NCBI RefSeq assembly: GCF_018343535.1
Contig: NZ_JAGYPF010000003.1
Span: 670,580-734,579 of the forward strand
Source: Neobacillus rhizophilus
GTDB lineage: Bacteria; Bacillota; Bacilli; Bacillales; Cytobacillaceae
DNA: 64,000 nt
Direction: 5' to 3'
The position numbers were made by a program, and so were the translations under genes. The notes under the pieces were generated by a model. That model was not told the origin of the DNA. It saw only the letters and a program-made list of their open reading frames with translations, and made no database searches. The number at the start of each line of letters is the position of its first letter. Within the stretch, counting starts at the first letter, position 1. Below are positions 25,988-35,558 of this stretch, piece by piece.

Positions 25988-26749
25988 TTAAGCCAGATTT
26001 CCTCCATCAATGACATAATGGCTTCCTGTGATAAAAGAAGCATTATCTGAAGCTAAAAACAAAACAAGCTTTGCAATTTCTTCCGGGTGGGCATAGCGGT
26101 TCATTGGTACCTTCGCTAGTGCTCTTTCTCTCATCAGATTCACATGCTCTGGTCCTTTTCCCCCCTCGATGGCCTGCATCATTCGGGTGTCGACATATCC
26201 GGGGCAGATTGCGTTCACGCGAATCCCCATTTCTGCTGATTCTAAGGCCGCTGTTTTGGTCAATCCAAGCACTGCATGCTTAGAGGCAGCATAGGGAGCC
26301 AAACCGAAGGAGCCTCTTAGCCCTGTAATGGATGCCGAATTGATGATACTTCCTGATCTTTGCTCCATCATGATAGCCATCACATGCTTTAAACCAAAAA
26401 AGACACCCTTGATATTGACATTCAGCACCTTATCTAAATCCTCGGAAGATGTTTCTGTAATCGGAGCAACCTTTCCTTCTATTCCCGCATTATTGAAGAA
26501 AACATCAACTTTTCCGTACTTCTTCTTAGTTTGTTGAACAAAATTCTCTACTTGGTCTTCACTTGTCACATCAGCAGTTTGAAGTAAATAATCCTCTAAT
26601 TCTAGTTCCTTAGCAAGTGACTCTAGTGCTTGGTCATCCAAATCGACTAACGCAAGTTTCGCTCCTTGCTTGGCAAATAAACGCGCCGTCTCCTTGCCAA
26701 TTCCTCCCGTAGCCCCTGTGATTAATACGACTTTTCCTGTAAGAACCAC
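25988..26749 (-). CDS. Short-chain dehydrogenase/reductase (253 aa)
   Basis: Classical SDR that oxidises an alcohol to a ketone with NAD(P)+. Cofactor motif TGATGGIG at about 10-17, Asp after strand 2 (LVDLDD, suggesting NAD), NNAG at about 87-90, catalytic Ser in INSASITG and YAASK (about 155-159), and the PGYVDT loop. GTG at 26749 follows GAGGAGG; an upstream extension from a non-SD start is ignored. It ends the leftward catabolic cluster and would make the first reaction (cyclic alcohol to ketone); the assignment of step is inferred. Confidence 0.88.
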   Translation of the reverse strand: MVLTGKVVLITGATGGIGKETARLFAKQGAKLALVDLDDQALESLAKELELEDYLLQTADVTSEDQVENFVQQTKKKYGKVDVFFNNAGIEGKVAPITETSSEDLDKVLNVNIKGVFFGLKHVMAIMMEQRSGSIINSASITGLRGSFGLAPYAASKHAVLGLTKTAALESAEMGIRVNAICPGYVDTRMMQAIEGGKGPEHVNLMRERALAKVPMNRYAHPEEIAKLVLFLASDNASFITGSHYVIDGGNLA

Positions 26750-26804
26750 CTTTCTTCCTCCTCTTCCAAAGTTGATTTCTATTACATATATCAAATCCAT
26801 ATTT

Positions 26805-28088
26805 TTAAGAACTGGATGGTACTTTGACCATATTAGGAATATTGGATTTTTCCTTCTTTCGATCTGGATTAACAAAGATCAAAAATAGCAACCCAACAGT
26901 CAGAATGATGCCTGAAATCATCAAAAATGAATAATTAAACCCTTGGACCACATTATCTTTCCCAGCATATTGAATAATAAATCCAGTCACAATCGGACTG
27001 ATCATCGCTGCCACATTCTGAAAAGCAACGATTATCCCAGAGAGAGTGGACGTCCGTTCAGGTAGCTGATGGCTCATAATAATATGAGAGGTCGAAAGAA
27101 TTAGGTACGAAAGTCCATATGCCATAGTAATTGCAATGATCGACCATACTTGTGAGTGAATGACAAAGAGAGAACCTAAAAACAACGAGCCAACTACCAT
27201 TCCAATCCCTGTTAGGCTTACTCGTGCTATACGAAGATTCTGTGTTTTTTTAAATATACGGTCGGAAATAGTTGCCATGATAAAGGAGAGAACAACCGAT
27301 GATCCCCCAATGATAAATATGGAATTCGCCATCTGCATTTCAGAAACTTTAACTACTTGTACGAAGTAAACAGGCATCCATATTTGCATCCAAGCAGATA
27401 GGAAAAAGAATCCGAATGAGGCGAATAAAGTAAATATGCAAGCTCGTGACAACAACACAGGATAGATTTCCGCCCAAGTAATTTTTGTTTTTGGCGTAGT
27501 GACGAGCTCTTGCTGCTTAATTTCTTGAAGCATTGGACTTTTCTTAGGAACGAATACTCCCCACAAAACTAACAAAAGCAAGCTGAATAATCCCATGATG
27601 GCAAATGAATGCCTCCAGCCAACCATTTGAGTTAGGAAGATAACTAAAGGAGCCACTGCATAAGCTCCAATTGTTGAACCAGCAGTGAAGATAGTTGTCA
27701 CTCGTGCTCGCATATCGGTAGGGAAGTAAGAAAACAAAAGCCTTAGAGATGCTGGAGCGTACCCTCCTTCAGAAACGCCAAGAATCAAACGATACACTAA
27801 AATCGTAGAGAATCCGGAAATCACATAGCCTCCAACTAACTGAAGAATTGACCATGCCAAAAGCATATAACTGATCATCTTCTTGGAACTGAATTTATCC
27901 ACAAGGATCCCTACAACGATTGCAGCTACTGGAAAAATCCAAAAAAAGCTACTCCCAATAATCCCCCATTGTGCATACGATAAACCCAATTCTTTCATTA
28001 TTGGAGCAGCAGTAATCCCAACAAAACTCTTATCAGCAAAATTAATTAAGAATCCAAAAAATAGAATAATCAGCACAAACCAACGCAT
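26805..28088 (-). CDS. MFS transporter, anion:cation symporter type (427 aa)
   Basis: Twelve predicted spans in two halves; FADKSFVGITAAPIM in helix 1 and LILGVSEGGYAPASLRLLFS between helices 4 and 5 are typical of the ACS family (glucarate, phthalate, hexuronate carriers). It is therefore likely an importer of an organic acid or related substrate for this cluster, or an exporter of the diacid product. ATG at 28088 is about ten bases after GGGGGGAAGA; a second ATG two codons upstream is too close. Lies between the aldehyde dehydrogenase and SDR genes. Confidence 0.87.
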   Translation of the reverse strand: MRWFVLIILFFGFLINFADKSFVGITAAPIMKELGLSYAQWGIIGSSFFWIFPVAAIVVGILVDKFSSKKMISYMLLAWSILQLVGGYVISGFSTILVYRLILGVSEGGYAPASLRLLFSYFPTDMRARVTTIFTAGSTIGAYAVAPLVIFLTQMVGWRHSFAIMGLFSLLLLVLWGVFVPKKSPMLQEIKQQELVTTPKTKITWAEIYPVLLSRACIFTLFASFGFFFLSAWMQIWMPVYFVQVVKVSEMQMANSIFIIGGSSVVLSFIMATISDRIFKKTQNLRIARVSLTGIGMVVGSLFLGSLFVIHSQVWSIIAITMAYGLSYLILSTSHIIMSHQLPERTSTLSGIIVAFQNVAAMISPIVTGFIIQYAGKDNVVQGFNYSFLMISGIILTVGLLFLIFVNPDRKKEKSNIPNMVKVPSSS

Positions 28089-28377
28089 AAGCATTCTTCC
28101 CCCCCAATAATTGATATATACGGTTAAATTTATAATGATTTCCATATCACTAATGAGATGCAAATCAAGGGGATACTAACAACAAACAAGTAATAGCGCC
28201 TCATTCGGTCCTTCAAGAAAAAGGTGAAAGGAGGCATATGCGAAACCTCCTATTCTCATATGCCTTACTAGCAAATAAAAACCAATCATTCTAAAACTAA
28301 AAGCTAACTACTACAAAATATGAATTTTCACTTCTGATGAGACATCAAGGCTATATTTCATTTGAATCGGTAATCCA

Positions 28378-29796
28378 TTAAATCTGTACGGAAATCATTT
28401 TTATATCTAAATAATCGTCCAAGCCATACTTTCCGCCTTCTCGTCCCATCCCGCTCTCTTTTACGCCGCCAAATGGAACTTGGACTGCAAAGGGAATAGC
28501 ATCATTCACTCCAACCATACCGTAATCCAATTGTTCGGAAACACGGTACTTACGGGAAAGATCATTCGTAAAGAAATATGAGGCAAGTCCATATTCAATG
28601 TCATTCGCTCTTTTAATCACTTCTTCCTCGCTTTGGAACCTTAAAAGCGGAATGACAGGTCCAAACGTTTCTTCTCTGGTAATCAGCATATCATCCGTTA
28701 CATCAGACAAAACTGTCGGGTCGTAAAAATATCCATTGGAGTAAGCTCCATCTGACAGCCTTTTCCCACCATTAAGGATACATGCCCCGAGGCGTACAGC
28801 ATTATCCACCTGTTCTTGTATTTTTACGATAGCTGCTTCATTTGTCAGTGGTCCCATTTCATTTTGTTCATCTAAACCGTTACCTACTTTGATGTTTTGA
28901 ACTTTTTCTTTCAACTTTTCAGCAAATTCCGAGTAAATACTTTCCTGGACATAAATGCGATTTGGACATATGCATTGTTGGCCATTGGAGCCAAATTTAC
29001 TTCTTAACAAGCCATCAATAGCTAAGTCGATATCAGCATCTTCAAAAACAATAAAAGGAGCATGTCCTCCTAATTCCATCGAGACGCGTTTAACAGTATG
29101 TGCAGATTGAGCAATAAGAACTTTTCCAACTTCCGTAGAACCGGTAAAGGAAATTTTTCTTACGATTTTGCTGTTCATGAGTGCGTTGGCTATGGGACCT
29201 GAACTTCCGATGACGAGATTAGCCACTCCTTTTGGCAAACCTATTTCATCAAAAATTTGAAATAACGCAATCGAAGACAACGGGGCTTCTTTCGAAGGCT
29301 TCAGGATCACTGTACAACCGGTAGCCAAAGCTGGCCCCAACTTTCTAGCTGCCATGGATAACGGAAAATTCCAAGGCGTAATGGCTCCTACAACACCGAT
29401 GGGCTGCCGAATCGCCTGGATACGTTTGTTAGCTATTGATGGAGGAATGATATCTCCGTAAATTCTGCGCGCCTCTTCGGCGTACCATTGAAAGAAGGCA
29501 ATAGTCGACCCTACCTCTTGCCGGGCATGGTGAATTGTTTTTCCCATTTCTTTTGTAATGATTTGAGCCAATTCTTCCTTCTTTTCTTGTAGCTTCTCAA
29601 CAATTCTCCATAAATAGGAACTGCGCTGTTCTGCTGTGAATGCAGCCCATTGAGGGAACGCCTTCTCTGCGGCTTCAATTGCTCGGTTTGTCTCTTCTTC
29701 GCCAACAAAATAAACAGTATCCACCTTTTCCCCTGTAGCTGGGTTATTCACTTCAAATACCTGATCTGTTTTCAACCATTCGCCATTGATATACAT
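28378..29796 (-). CDS. Aldehyde dehydrogenase, succinate-semialdehyde-type (472 aa)
   Basis: NAD(P)-dependent oxidation of an aldehyde to the acid. Motifs: GAITPWNFPLSMAARKLGPA (cofactor entry), SFTGSTEVGK, VSMELGGHAPFIVFEDAD with the general-base Glu, and the nucleophile Cys in NGQQCICPNR; EETFGPV and PFGGVKESG complete the family pattern. The sequence most resembles GabD-like semialdehyde dehydrogenases, fitting oxidation of an omega-oxo acid (for example 6-oxohexanoate to adipate). The ATG at 29796 gives the family's usual MYINGEW start; upstream in-frame starts exist. Confidence 0.88.
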   Translation of the reverse strand: MYINGEWLKTDQVFEVNNPATGEKVDTVYFVGEEETNRAIEAAEKAFPQWAAFTAEQRSSYLWRIVEKLQEKKEELAQIITKEMGKTIHHARQEVGSTIAFFQWYAEEARRIYGDIIPPSIANKRIQAIRQPIGVVGAITPWNFPLSMAARKLGPALATGCTVILKPSKEAPLSSIALFQIFDEIGLPKGVANLVIGSSGPIANALMNSKIVRKISFTGSTEVGKVLIAQSAHTVKRVSMELGGHAPFIVFEDADIDLAIDGLLRSKFGSNGQQCICPNRIYVQESIYSEFAEKLKEKVQNIKVGNGLDEQNEMGPLTNEAAIVKIQEQVDNAVRLGACILNGGKRLSDGAYSNGYFYDPTVLSDVTDDMLITREETFGPVIPLLRFQSEEEVIKRANDIEYGLASYFFTNDLSRKYRVSEQLDYGMVGVNDAIPFAVQVPFGGVKESGMGREGGKYGLDDYLDIKMISVQI

Positions 29797-29985
29797 TCCA
29801 CAACACATCCAATCTGTAAATATAACTATTAATGTATAATTTTTCATTAAAATGAAACTTACCTGAATGATACCATCAATTTTCCCTACGCATGCGCATT
29901 TTGGAAACGCATACAAATTCTTTTCAATAGAATAGTAGTGGGTATTCCGACTAACGAAAACACATTCATGTATAACCTAATACTG

Positions 29986-31629
29986 TTATTTAGGAACCGG
30001 CATTCTGTTGGATGCGTCTACTAAAGAAAAGCCCTCGTAACCTTTTGCCGCTACTTCGTCGCATATCTTACGGTATTCCCCAACACCTCCGACATAAATG
30101 AGGAATCCTCGCGGCTTATCTTTAATATTCGCGCCAGTGTACCAAGAGTCAACCTTAGTAAGAAGCGTGGATTCAGCCAACTCTCGGCAATGTTTACTCC
30201 AAGCCTCTTCCGCATCTGCATTTGCCTCGATCGTTTCAATATTATGCTCACGAAGATACTCGATACAATCACCAATCCATTCTACATGCTGTTCTATAGA
30301 TACTGGTACATTGGACAGTACCGAAGGGCTTTCAGGACCAGTAATCATAAACATGTTAGGGAAACCGGCATTTGCAAGACCGAGGTATGTTCTAGTTTGT
30401 GTCCCGTTATCCCACTTCTCTTTTAGTGACACCCCATCTTTACCACGGATATCTATCTTAAACAACGGTCCAGTCATCGCATCATAGCCAGTAGCAAAAA
30501 CAATGACATCGAGTTCATACTCCGCTTCTGCAGTTCTTATCCCCTTAGGCGTAATTTCCACAATTGGCGCAGCCTTCACATCAACCAAGGTAACATTATC
30601 ACGATTAAATGTTTCATAATAATTAGTATCCAGGACCGGTCTTTTTGCAGAATAGTAGTAGCTTGGCTTTAACTTCTCGGCCACATTTGGGTCTTTTACA
30701 ATTTCACCTATCTTAGAGCGGATAAATTCACTAGCAGTTTCATTGGATTCTCCGTTTTCCAACAGGTCATTGTATGTTTGGCTAAACCCTAGTCCCCCTC
30801 TTTCCCAGATCTTTTGGTATTCCTGCTGACGTTCTTCCGGTGTATCTTCCAGGGCTGATCGATTATTGACTACCGTATGAAGATAGCCCATTTTGGACCA
30901 ACGTATTTGCTGCCTAATCTCTTCATAGTTTGCTTTAGTTTGACGTATAAACTCTGGGTCATACTGATAGTTTCTCGCTGGAGTACTGTACGCTGGAGTC
31001 CGCTGAAAGACAGTAAGATGACCCGCTTCTTGCGCAATAACTGGGATAGCCTGTATTCCGCTTGAACCCGTACCAATCAAACCGACCCGCTTCCCGCTTA
31101 AGTCTACCTTCTCATGTGGCCAGTGCCCAGTGTGGTATGCCTCACCCTCGAAACTATCTATGCCCTTAAAATTAGGTATATTGGAGGCAGATAGGCACCC
31201 TACTCCTGTAATGAAATACTTAGCAATCAAGGTAGTGCCATCTTCCGTTTGAATCTTCCAATTTTTATTTTCTTTATCGTAATGAGCAGACGTAATGCGT
31301 GTATTAAATTGAATATCACGGCGCAAATCAAGCCTATCTGCTACGAAATTAAGATATTTTAATATTTCCGCTTGTTCTGGAAATCTAGAAGTCCATGTCC
31401 ATTCCTGAATCAGCTCATCAGAGAAAGTATAATTATAAATGATGCTTTCTGAGTCGCATTTTGCTCCAGGGTAACGATTCGCATACCATACACCCCCAAC
31501 ATCAGCTGCTGCCTCAAAAGTACGGGTAGAAAATCCCGCCTCCCGTAGGCGATATAGCATGTATAATCCCGAAAAACCTGCTCCGACAACGACTGCATCC
31601 AAATTTATGCATTGATTTGTGTTAGTCAT
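29986..31629 (-). CDS. Baeyer-Villiger monooxygenase (547 aa)
   Basis: FAD- and NADPH-dependent enzyme that inserts oxygen next to a ketone, making an ester or lactone. FAD-binding VVGAGFSGLYML near residues 14-25, the BVMO fingerprint FxGxxxHxxxWP seen as FEGEAYHTGHWP (about 158-169), NADPH-binding GLIGTGSSGIQ (about 179-189), and the late FATGYDAMTG motif. Length and motifs match cyclohexanone/cyclopentanone monooxygenases. In this operon it would turn a cyclic ketone into its lactone. Linear ketone or phenylacetone-type substrates remain possible. Confidence 0.9.
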   Translation of the reverse strand: MTNTNQCINLDAVVVGAGFSGLYMLYRLREAGFSTRTFEAAADVGGVWYANRYPGAKCDSESIIYNYTFSDELIQEWTWTSRFPEQAEILKYLNFVADRLDLRRDIQFNTRITSAHYDKENKNWKIQTEDGTTLIAKYFITGVGCLSASNIPNFKGIDSFEGEAYHTGHWPHEKVDLSGKRVGLIGTGSSGIQAIPVIAQEAGHLTVFQRTPAYSTPARNYQYDPEFIRQTKANYEEIRQQIRWSKMGYLHTVVNNRSALEDTPEERQQEYQKIWERGGLGFSQTYNDLLENGESNETASEFIRSKIGEIVKDPNVAEKLKPSYYYSAKRPVLDTNYYETFNRDNVTLVDVKAAPIVEITPKGIRTAEAEYELDVIVFATGYDAMTGPLFKIDIRGKDGVSLKEKWDNGTQTRTYLGLANAGFPNMFMITGPESPSVLSNVPVSIEQHVEWIGDCIEYLREHNIETIEANADAEEAWSKHCRELAESTLLTKVDSWYTGANIKDKPRGFLIYVGGVGEYRKICDEVAAKGYEGFSLVDASNRMPVPK

Positions 31630-31722
31630 ACTTTATTCCTCCCCTTAATAAAAAATTAAGTTTTGCCCATGGAATGATCTATCTTTGAAAAAGACAATTA
31701 AATCCCTACTAACTGGTATTTG

Positions 31723-32643
31723 TTAATGAAAGGCTGTATGCAAGTAGCGGGCTACTTGTTCGATTGCCTGTTTGCCTTTATCCATAATTCCCGCCATCCA
31801 GAAAAATCCATGAATCATTCCTTCGTAACAAGTGGATTCTACTTGAACACCTGCTAGATGCAATCGTTTGGCATAGGCCATTCCTTCATCGCGTAGTGGA
31901 TCATATTCCGCCGTAATTACTAACGCAGGAGGAAGCATACTTAGGTTTTCTGCAAGCAGCGGTGCTACGAAAACGTTTAGTTTGTCTTCTTCCTTTTGAA
32001 GATATTGCTGAGAAAACCACTCCATGTTCTCCTGTGTTAGGAAATAGCCTTCTCCACTCTCTTTATAGGATGGCGTATTAAAAGAAGCATCTGTTACTGG
32101 ATATATCAAAACTTGGGATACAAAAGTTGGACCTCCCTGATCTCTTGCTTTTATCGCGACGGATGCAGCAAGATTTCCACCAGCACTGTCTCCACCGATC
32201 GCTATTCTCGTTGGATCTCCCTTCCATTCTTTAGCATAATTGGCTACCCACTTTGCTGCTTCGTAACAATCTTCTAAAGGAATAGGAAACTTATGTTCAG
32301 GAGCCAGACGATATTCAACTGACACCACAATGCACTCTGCCTGATTAGTAAGACTACGGCAAGGTGCATCTGCCGTATCAAGATCTCCTAACACCCATCC
32401 TCCTCCATGAAGATAGATAAAGATTGGAAAGGGTCCTTCTCCTTCTGGGGTATATATCCTCGCCTTGATTTCTCCATTTTCCACGGGAATCATGTATTCT
32501 TCTACTTTGGCTACTGACTCTGCTAGACCTGCCAGTTCACGGAGTGCCGCTGATTTGGCACGGTTTTCCTCCAGTGTCAGAGCAGAGTTTGGTTCTCTTT
32601 CTCCCAACATATGCAGAAAAGTTTTCGCTTGAGGATCTAACAT
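31723..32643 (-). CDS. Alpha/beta hydrolase, HSL-type esterase/lactonase (306 aa)
   Basis: Hormone-sensitive-lipase family: oxyanion motif YLHGGGWVLG (about 76-85), nucleophile Ser in IGGDSAGGNLA (about 150), catalytic Asp in EYDPLRDEG and His in MIHGFFWM. It cleaves esters or lactones; beside a Baeyer-Villiger enzyme the obvious job is opening the lactone to a hydroxyacid. 27 bases separate it from the alcohol dehydrogenase gene upstream and 93 from the monooxygenase downstream, consistent with one transcript. Confidence 0.88.
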   Translation of the reverse strand: MLDPQAKTFLHMLGEREPNSALTLEENRAKSAALRELAGLAESVAKVEEYMIPVENGEIKARIYTPEGEGPFPIFIYLHGGGWVLGDLDTADAPCRSLTNQAECIVVSVEYRLAPEHKFPIPLEDCYEAAKWVANYAKEWKGDPTRIAIGGDSAGGNLAASVAIKARDQGGPTFVSQVLIYPVTDASFNTPSYKESGEGYFLTQENMEWFSQQYLQKEEDKLNVFVAPLLAENLSMLPPALVITAEYDPLRDEGMAYAKRLHLAGVQVESTCYEGMIHGFFWMAGIMDKGKQAIEQVARYLHTAFH

Positions 32644-32670
32644 GATTGGACTTCCCCTCCTTTGATTACG

Positions 32671-33882
32671 CTATTGGTTTACCTTGCTAGGAGTAAGTCC
32701 AGAAACTTCCTCTGTCACTTTGATAATGATATCCGCCGGGATAAGAAATTTTCCTGAGGCTGAATCACTTTGCACATCAGCAACAATAGAGTGAAGCGCA
32801 TCGGCATCAAGGTTAAATTCAGCAAACGTATCCGGTAACTCAATTTGATGACGTAGATTGCGAATAAAGCTAATCACTTCCGTTAAACATTCCTCCGGAT
32901 GAGAAGATGAATTTTCAATACCCAATGCTTTAGCAAATCGCTTAATTTTCGGTAAATAGAAGGAAGGAAGGGCAGCCATCACATTTGGCAGAAGCACCGA
33001 ATTAGCCAAGCCGTGCGGAATTCTAAACTTGGCCCCAAATACATGCGCCATATTATGCACGGGCACTCCATTGTTGCCAAATCCGAAGGCTGTAATTGCC
33101 ATCGCACTTGCCATCAACATATTGCCTCTAGCTTCCAGATTAGTTCCTTCCTTGACTGCGATAGGCAGATTCTCCGCAATCAATTGAGCGGCATACAGAG
33201 CATAGGAATCCGTAAACGGAGTAGCTGTTGTTGAAAAATAACCTTCCACCGCATGCGTCAGAGCATCCATTCCTGTAAAAGCCGTTATCCTTGGAGGCAA
33301 TCCAACCGTTAACTCGGAATCTAAAATAGCTATGTCAGCACTGAGAAACGGAGTCCTGACTACAACTTTCAATCCCAACTTTTCATTAAAAATGACAGCC
33401 ATTGGCGACACTTCTGCACCCGTTCCTGCTGTAGTAGGAATCGCCACATGCGGGATGCCTGTCGGCTGCGCTTCCGGTGGAAATTCTCTGATGCTGGTAT
33501 GGAGTACTTCTTCCATATCGTTATACCCTTTATTTAGCATCCACTTGATGCCCTTTACAGCATCCAGAACACTGCCGCCACCAAGAGCAATCAAAGCGTC
33601 CGCCTGATGCTCTTTGAAAAACCGGACAGCCTTGGTGACATTTTCCGCTTTGGCATCCTGTTCAATCTCATCAAAGACACCAACAATCTCTACGTTCTCC
33701 TGTATGCTTTTAAACAGACTAATGATTTGAGCAGCAACGCCTGCCTGGATTAATCCCTTATCCGTAAACAGAATTGCCCGCTTTCCGCTTAACCCCTGAA
33801 TCATTTGCGGAAGTATGCTTCTTGATCCCGCTCCGCTGAATATGGATGTTCTTAAATGAAATTCAGAAAAAGAATTATTCAT
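32671..33882 (-). CDS. Iron-dependent alcohol dehydrogenase (403 aa)
   Basis: Group III Fe-ADH fold: NAD-binding ALGGGSVLDAVKGIKW (about 92-107), TTAGTGAEVSP, metal ligands in DALTHAVEGY (Asp, His) and PVHNMAHVFGAKFRIPHGLA (two His). It oxidises primary alcohols to aldehydes, here fitting an omega-hydroxyacid. ATG at 33882 is preceded by AGGTGG. First gene of the leftward cluster, so the operon promoter lies in 33883-34231 along with two palindromes. Maleylacetate-reductase-like activity is an alternative. Confidence 0.87.
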   Translation of the reverse strand: MNNSFSEFHLRTSIFSGAGSRSILPQMIQGLSGKRAILFTDKGLIQAGVAAQIISLFKSIQENVEIVGVFDEIEQDAKAENVTKAVRFFKEHQADALIALGGGSVLDAVKGIKWMLNKGYNDMEEVLHTSIREFPPEAQPTGIPHVAIPTTAGTGAEVSPMAVIFNEKLGLKVVVRTPFLSADIAILDSELTVGLPPRITAFTGMDALTHAVEGYFSTTATPFTDSYALYAAQLIAENLPIAVKEGTNLEARGNMLMASAMAITAFGFGNNGVPVHNMAHVFGAKFRIPHGLANSVLLPNVMAALPSFYLPKIKRFAKALGIENSSSHPEECLTEVISFIRNLRHQIELPDTFAEFNLDADALHSIVADVQSDSASGKFLIPADIIIKVTEEVSGLTPSKVNQ

Positions 33883-34014
33883 TTCCACCACCTGCTTTCT
33901 GAAAATATGAATTCAATTTTGAAAATGACCTTTATCATTCCTAAACTTTCGTGGCTTTCACCATCGTAATCGCTTACACTGCTGATAATAAACTAATTTT
34001 TTCGAATGATATAT

Positions 34015-34030
34015 CCCCTAAAAATAGGGG
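34015..34030. promoter_or_regulatory. CCCCTA-N4-TAGGGG inverted repeat upstream of catabolic operon
   Basis: Perfect 6+6 inverted repeat with AAAA centre, 133 bases upstream of the alcohol dehydrogenase start. A possible activator or sigma-factor-proximal site; inference only. Confidence 0.4.
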
Positions 34031-34120
34031 GTACTTCTCCATTAAGCTTCTCTTCCACTCATCGATTATTTTTAGATAATTCACCCTTTCCCTTATTGAC
34101 ATCAATAACATTGTACCAAA

Positions 34121-34136
34121 AGTGTAATATTACACT
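34121..34136. promoter_or_regulatory. Perfect 16-bp palindrome AGTGTAATATTACACT
   Basis: It lies in the divergent gap, 96 bases from the LuxR-type gene start and 239 from the dehydrogenase. Such a palindrome fits a dimeric regulator, possibly the LuxR-type protein itself. Confidence 0.5.
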
Positions 34137-34231
34137 AAAATCAAATTATTTATAACATTGCTATAGGGTTTATAATTAAATGATTATTATGTATAATATG
34201 AATATTCAGATGGAAGAGAGGGGATCAATTC

Positions 34232-34915
34232 ATGCTTAGTACAGACTTAAAAAATCAAATTAAATCCATTGAGTCAGCTCGTTCCCTTGATGAAAAGCAA
34301 ATCCTTGCCGTTCGGGGATTTATGGATCTTTTCCAATTTTCTCGTGTGGGTCTCTATTTCTATTCGACTTTAAGCAAAATCGGTGAAGGCATATTGCGAA
34401 TTGATAAACAAGGGATATCTTCCTTGCGGGAATGGAGAGAAGATGTTCGGAACATGCCACCTATCTATTCGGCCATTCAAGAGAGAAAGCCAAAACATAT
34501 CGATTCTCAATTAATCCACCAAATGCCGATAAAGTACACCAATGGTATGACAACTGAATTGCTGGTAGTTCCCCTTAGCTATGCCTCACACGTTGTTGGC
34601 TATGCCTGCATGGGGAGTACAGATTCCTTTACCGTTAGAGATAGCCTTGTACACTCTCTAAGTGTATATGGGAAACATTTAGGGCAAATATTCGGAATAG
34701 ATGACTACCCTAGCGACCCTAAAAGACTTTGCAAGCGGGAGATTGAAGTATTGCAGAAAATGTCTTGGGGTGAAAGCACGAAGGAAATGGCTGCATCTCT
34801 TAATATTAGCGAATTTACCGTCCAAGATTATGTCCGATCCGCCATTCGAAAACTCGAGGTGTTCAATCGTGTTCAAGGAGTGGCCGAAGCCTTGCGTAGA
34901 GGTATCATCCAATAA
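34232..34915 (+). CDS. LuxR-type transcriptional regulator with GAF-like sensor (227 aa)
   Basis: C-terminal LuxR/GerE HTH (about 163-225): KRLCKREIEVLQKMSWGEST followed by KEMAASLNISEFTVQDYVRS. The N-terminal ~150 residues look like a GAF-type ligand-binding domain (VVPLSYASHVVGYACMGS). ATG after AGAGGGGATCAATTC. Divergent from the catabolic operon, so it is the likely pathway-specific activator responding to the ketone, alcohol or lactone; ligand not provable from sequence. A terminator follows at 34934-34962. Confidence 0.85.
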   Translation: MLSTDLKNQIKSIESARSLDEKQILAVRGFMDLFQFSRVGLYFYSTLSKIGEGILRIDKQGISSLREWREDVRNMPPIYSAIQERKPKHIDSQLIHQMPIKYTNGMTTELLVVPLSYASHVVGYACMGSTDSFTVRDSLVHSLSVYGKHLGQIFGIDDYPSDPKRLCKREIEVLQKMSWGESTKEMAASLNISEFTVQDYVRSAIRKLEVFNRVQGVAEALRRGIIQ

Positions 34916-34933
34916 AAATGCCTCACGAAAAGC

Positions 34934-34962
34934 AAAACTCTCCTTCCGAAAGAGAGTTTTTT
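34934..34962 (+). terminator. Terminator of the LuxR-type gene
   Basis: AAAACTCTC / GAGAGTTTT with a nine-base centre and a T run, 20 bases past the stop. Confidence 0.8.
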
Positions 34963-35071
34963 CACTTTACTTTTAGAGAATAGGTTCAAAAACGCTTCCT
35001 AATCAAATCTTTGAATGGTGGTTCCCCATAGTTTATCTATCAGGATGACTACCTTCAACTTACAATTAAGT

Positions 35072-35417
35072 TTATTCCCGACCTGTTGATTGTCCGACAA
35101 ACTCTACATCATCCATTTTCCAGCCTTGCTCTTTTACATAGATTAAGGACGTTTTAACAATTACAGTTTCCGTGTTACTTACCCCATTAAACTCTGTACT
35201 GAGATTAAATTCATTAAAGAATTCAGCCTCTGTCTTTGAGGATTGATATTCCAAAGGCTTTAATCCTACCATTGAAGATTTCACCGATTGTTTTGAATGT
35301 GGAAGTTTCATTCCTGAGGGTGGGTTGCCTTATAAGGGGTAGTACAAGCCAAGATGTCACCACCCGAAATAAGAAGATATTCCCTACGATGTTCCTCTTT
35401 TCTTTTAAAGTCTTCAT
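35072..35417 (-). pseudogene. Frameshifted gene for a single-span exported protein
   Basis: ATG at 35417 after GAGG gives MKTLKEKRNIVGNIFLFRVV with one membrane span or signal anchor (about 10-28), reading to GRIKAFGI. One extra T near 35247 then throws the frame; in the neighbouring frame it continues QSSKTEAEFFNEFNLSTEFN to FVGQSTGRE. Removing one base gives ~114 codons. I do not recognise the family. It may be a real pseudogene or a sequencing error. Confidence 0.5.
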
Positions 35418-35558
35418 TGCCTCAACATCAAAGTGATAGGAAAAGGTTCCATAATCAGAGGACAATGGGGTTATTGAGGGGTATAGCATTAAAGTAAATC
35501 AAGCAAAATTAGGTGCTTTACGTATGCCTTTATCAATATTTATATAGATGGTACACAC

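Noticed and set aside
29986-31629. Ordinary flavin monooxygenase (FMO) of amines or sulfides
   Set aside because: The Baeyer-Villiger fingerprint FxGxxxHxxxWP is exact and neighbours supply lactone-processing enzymes.
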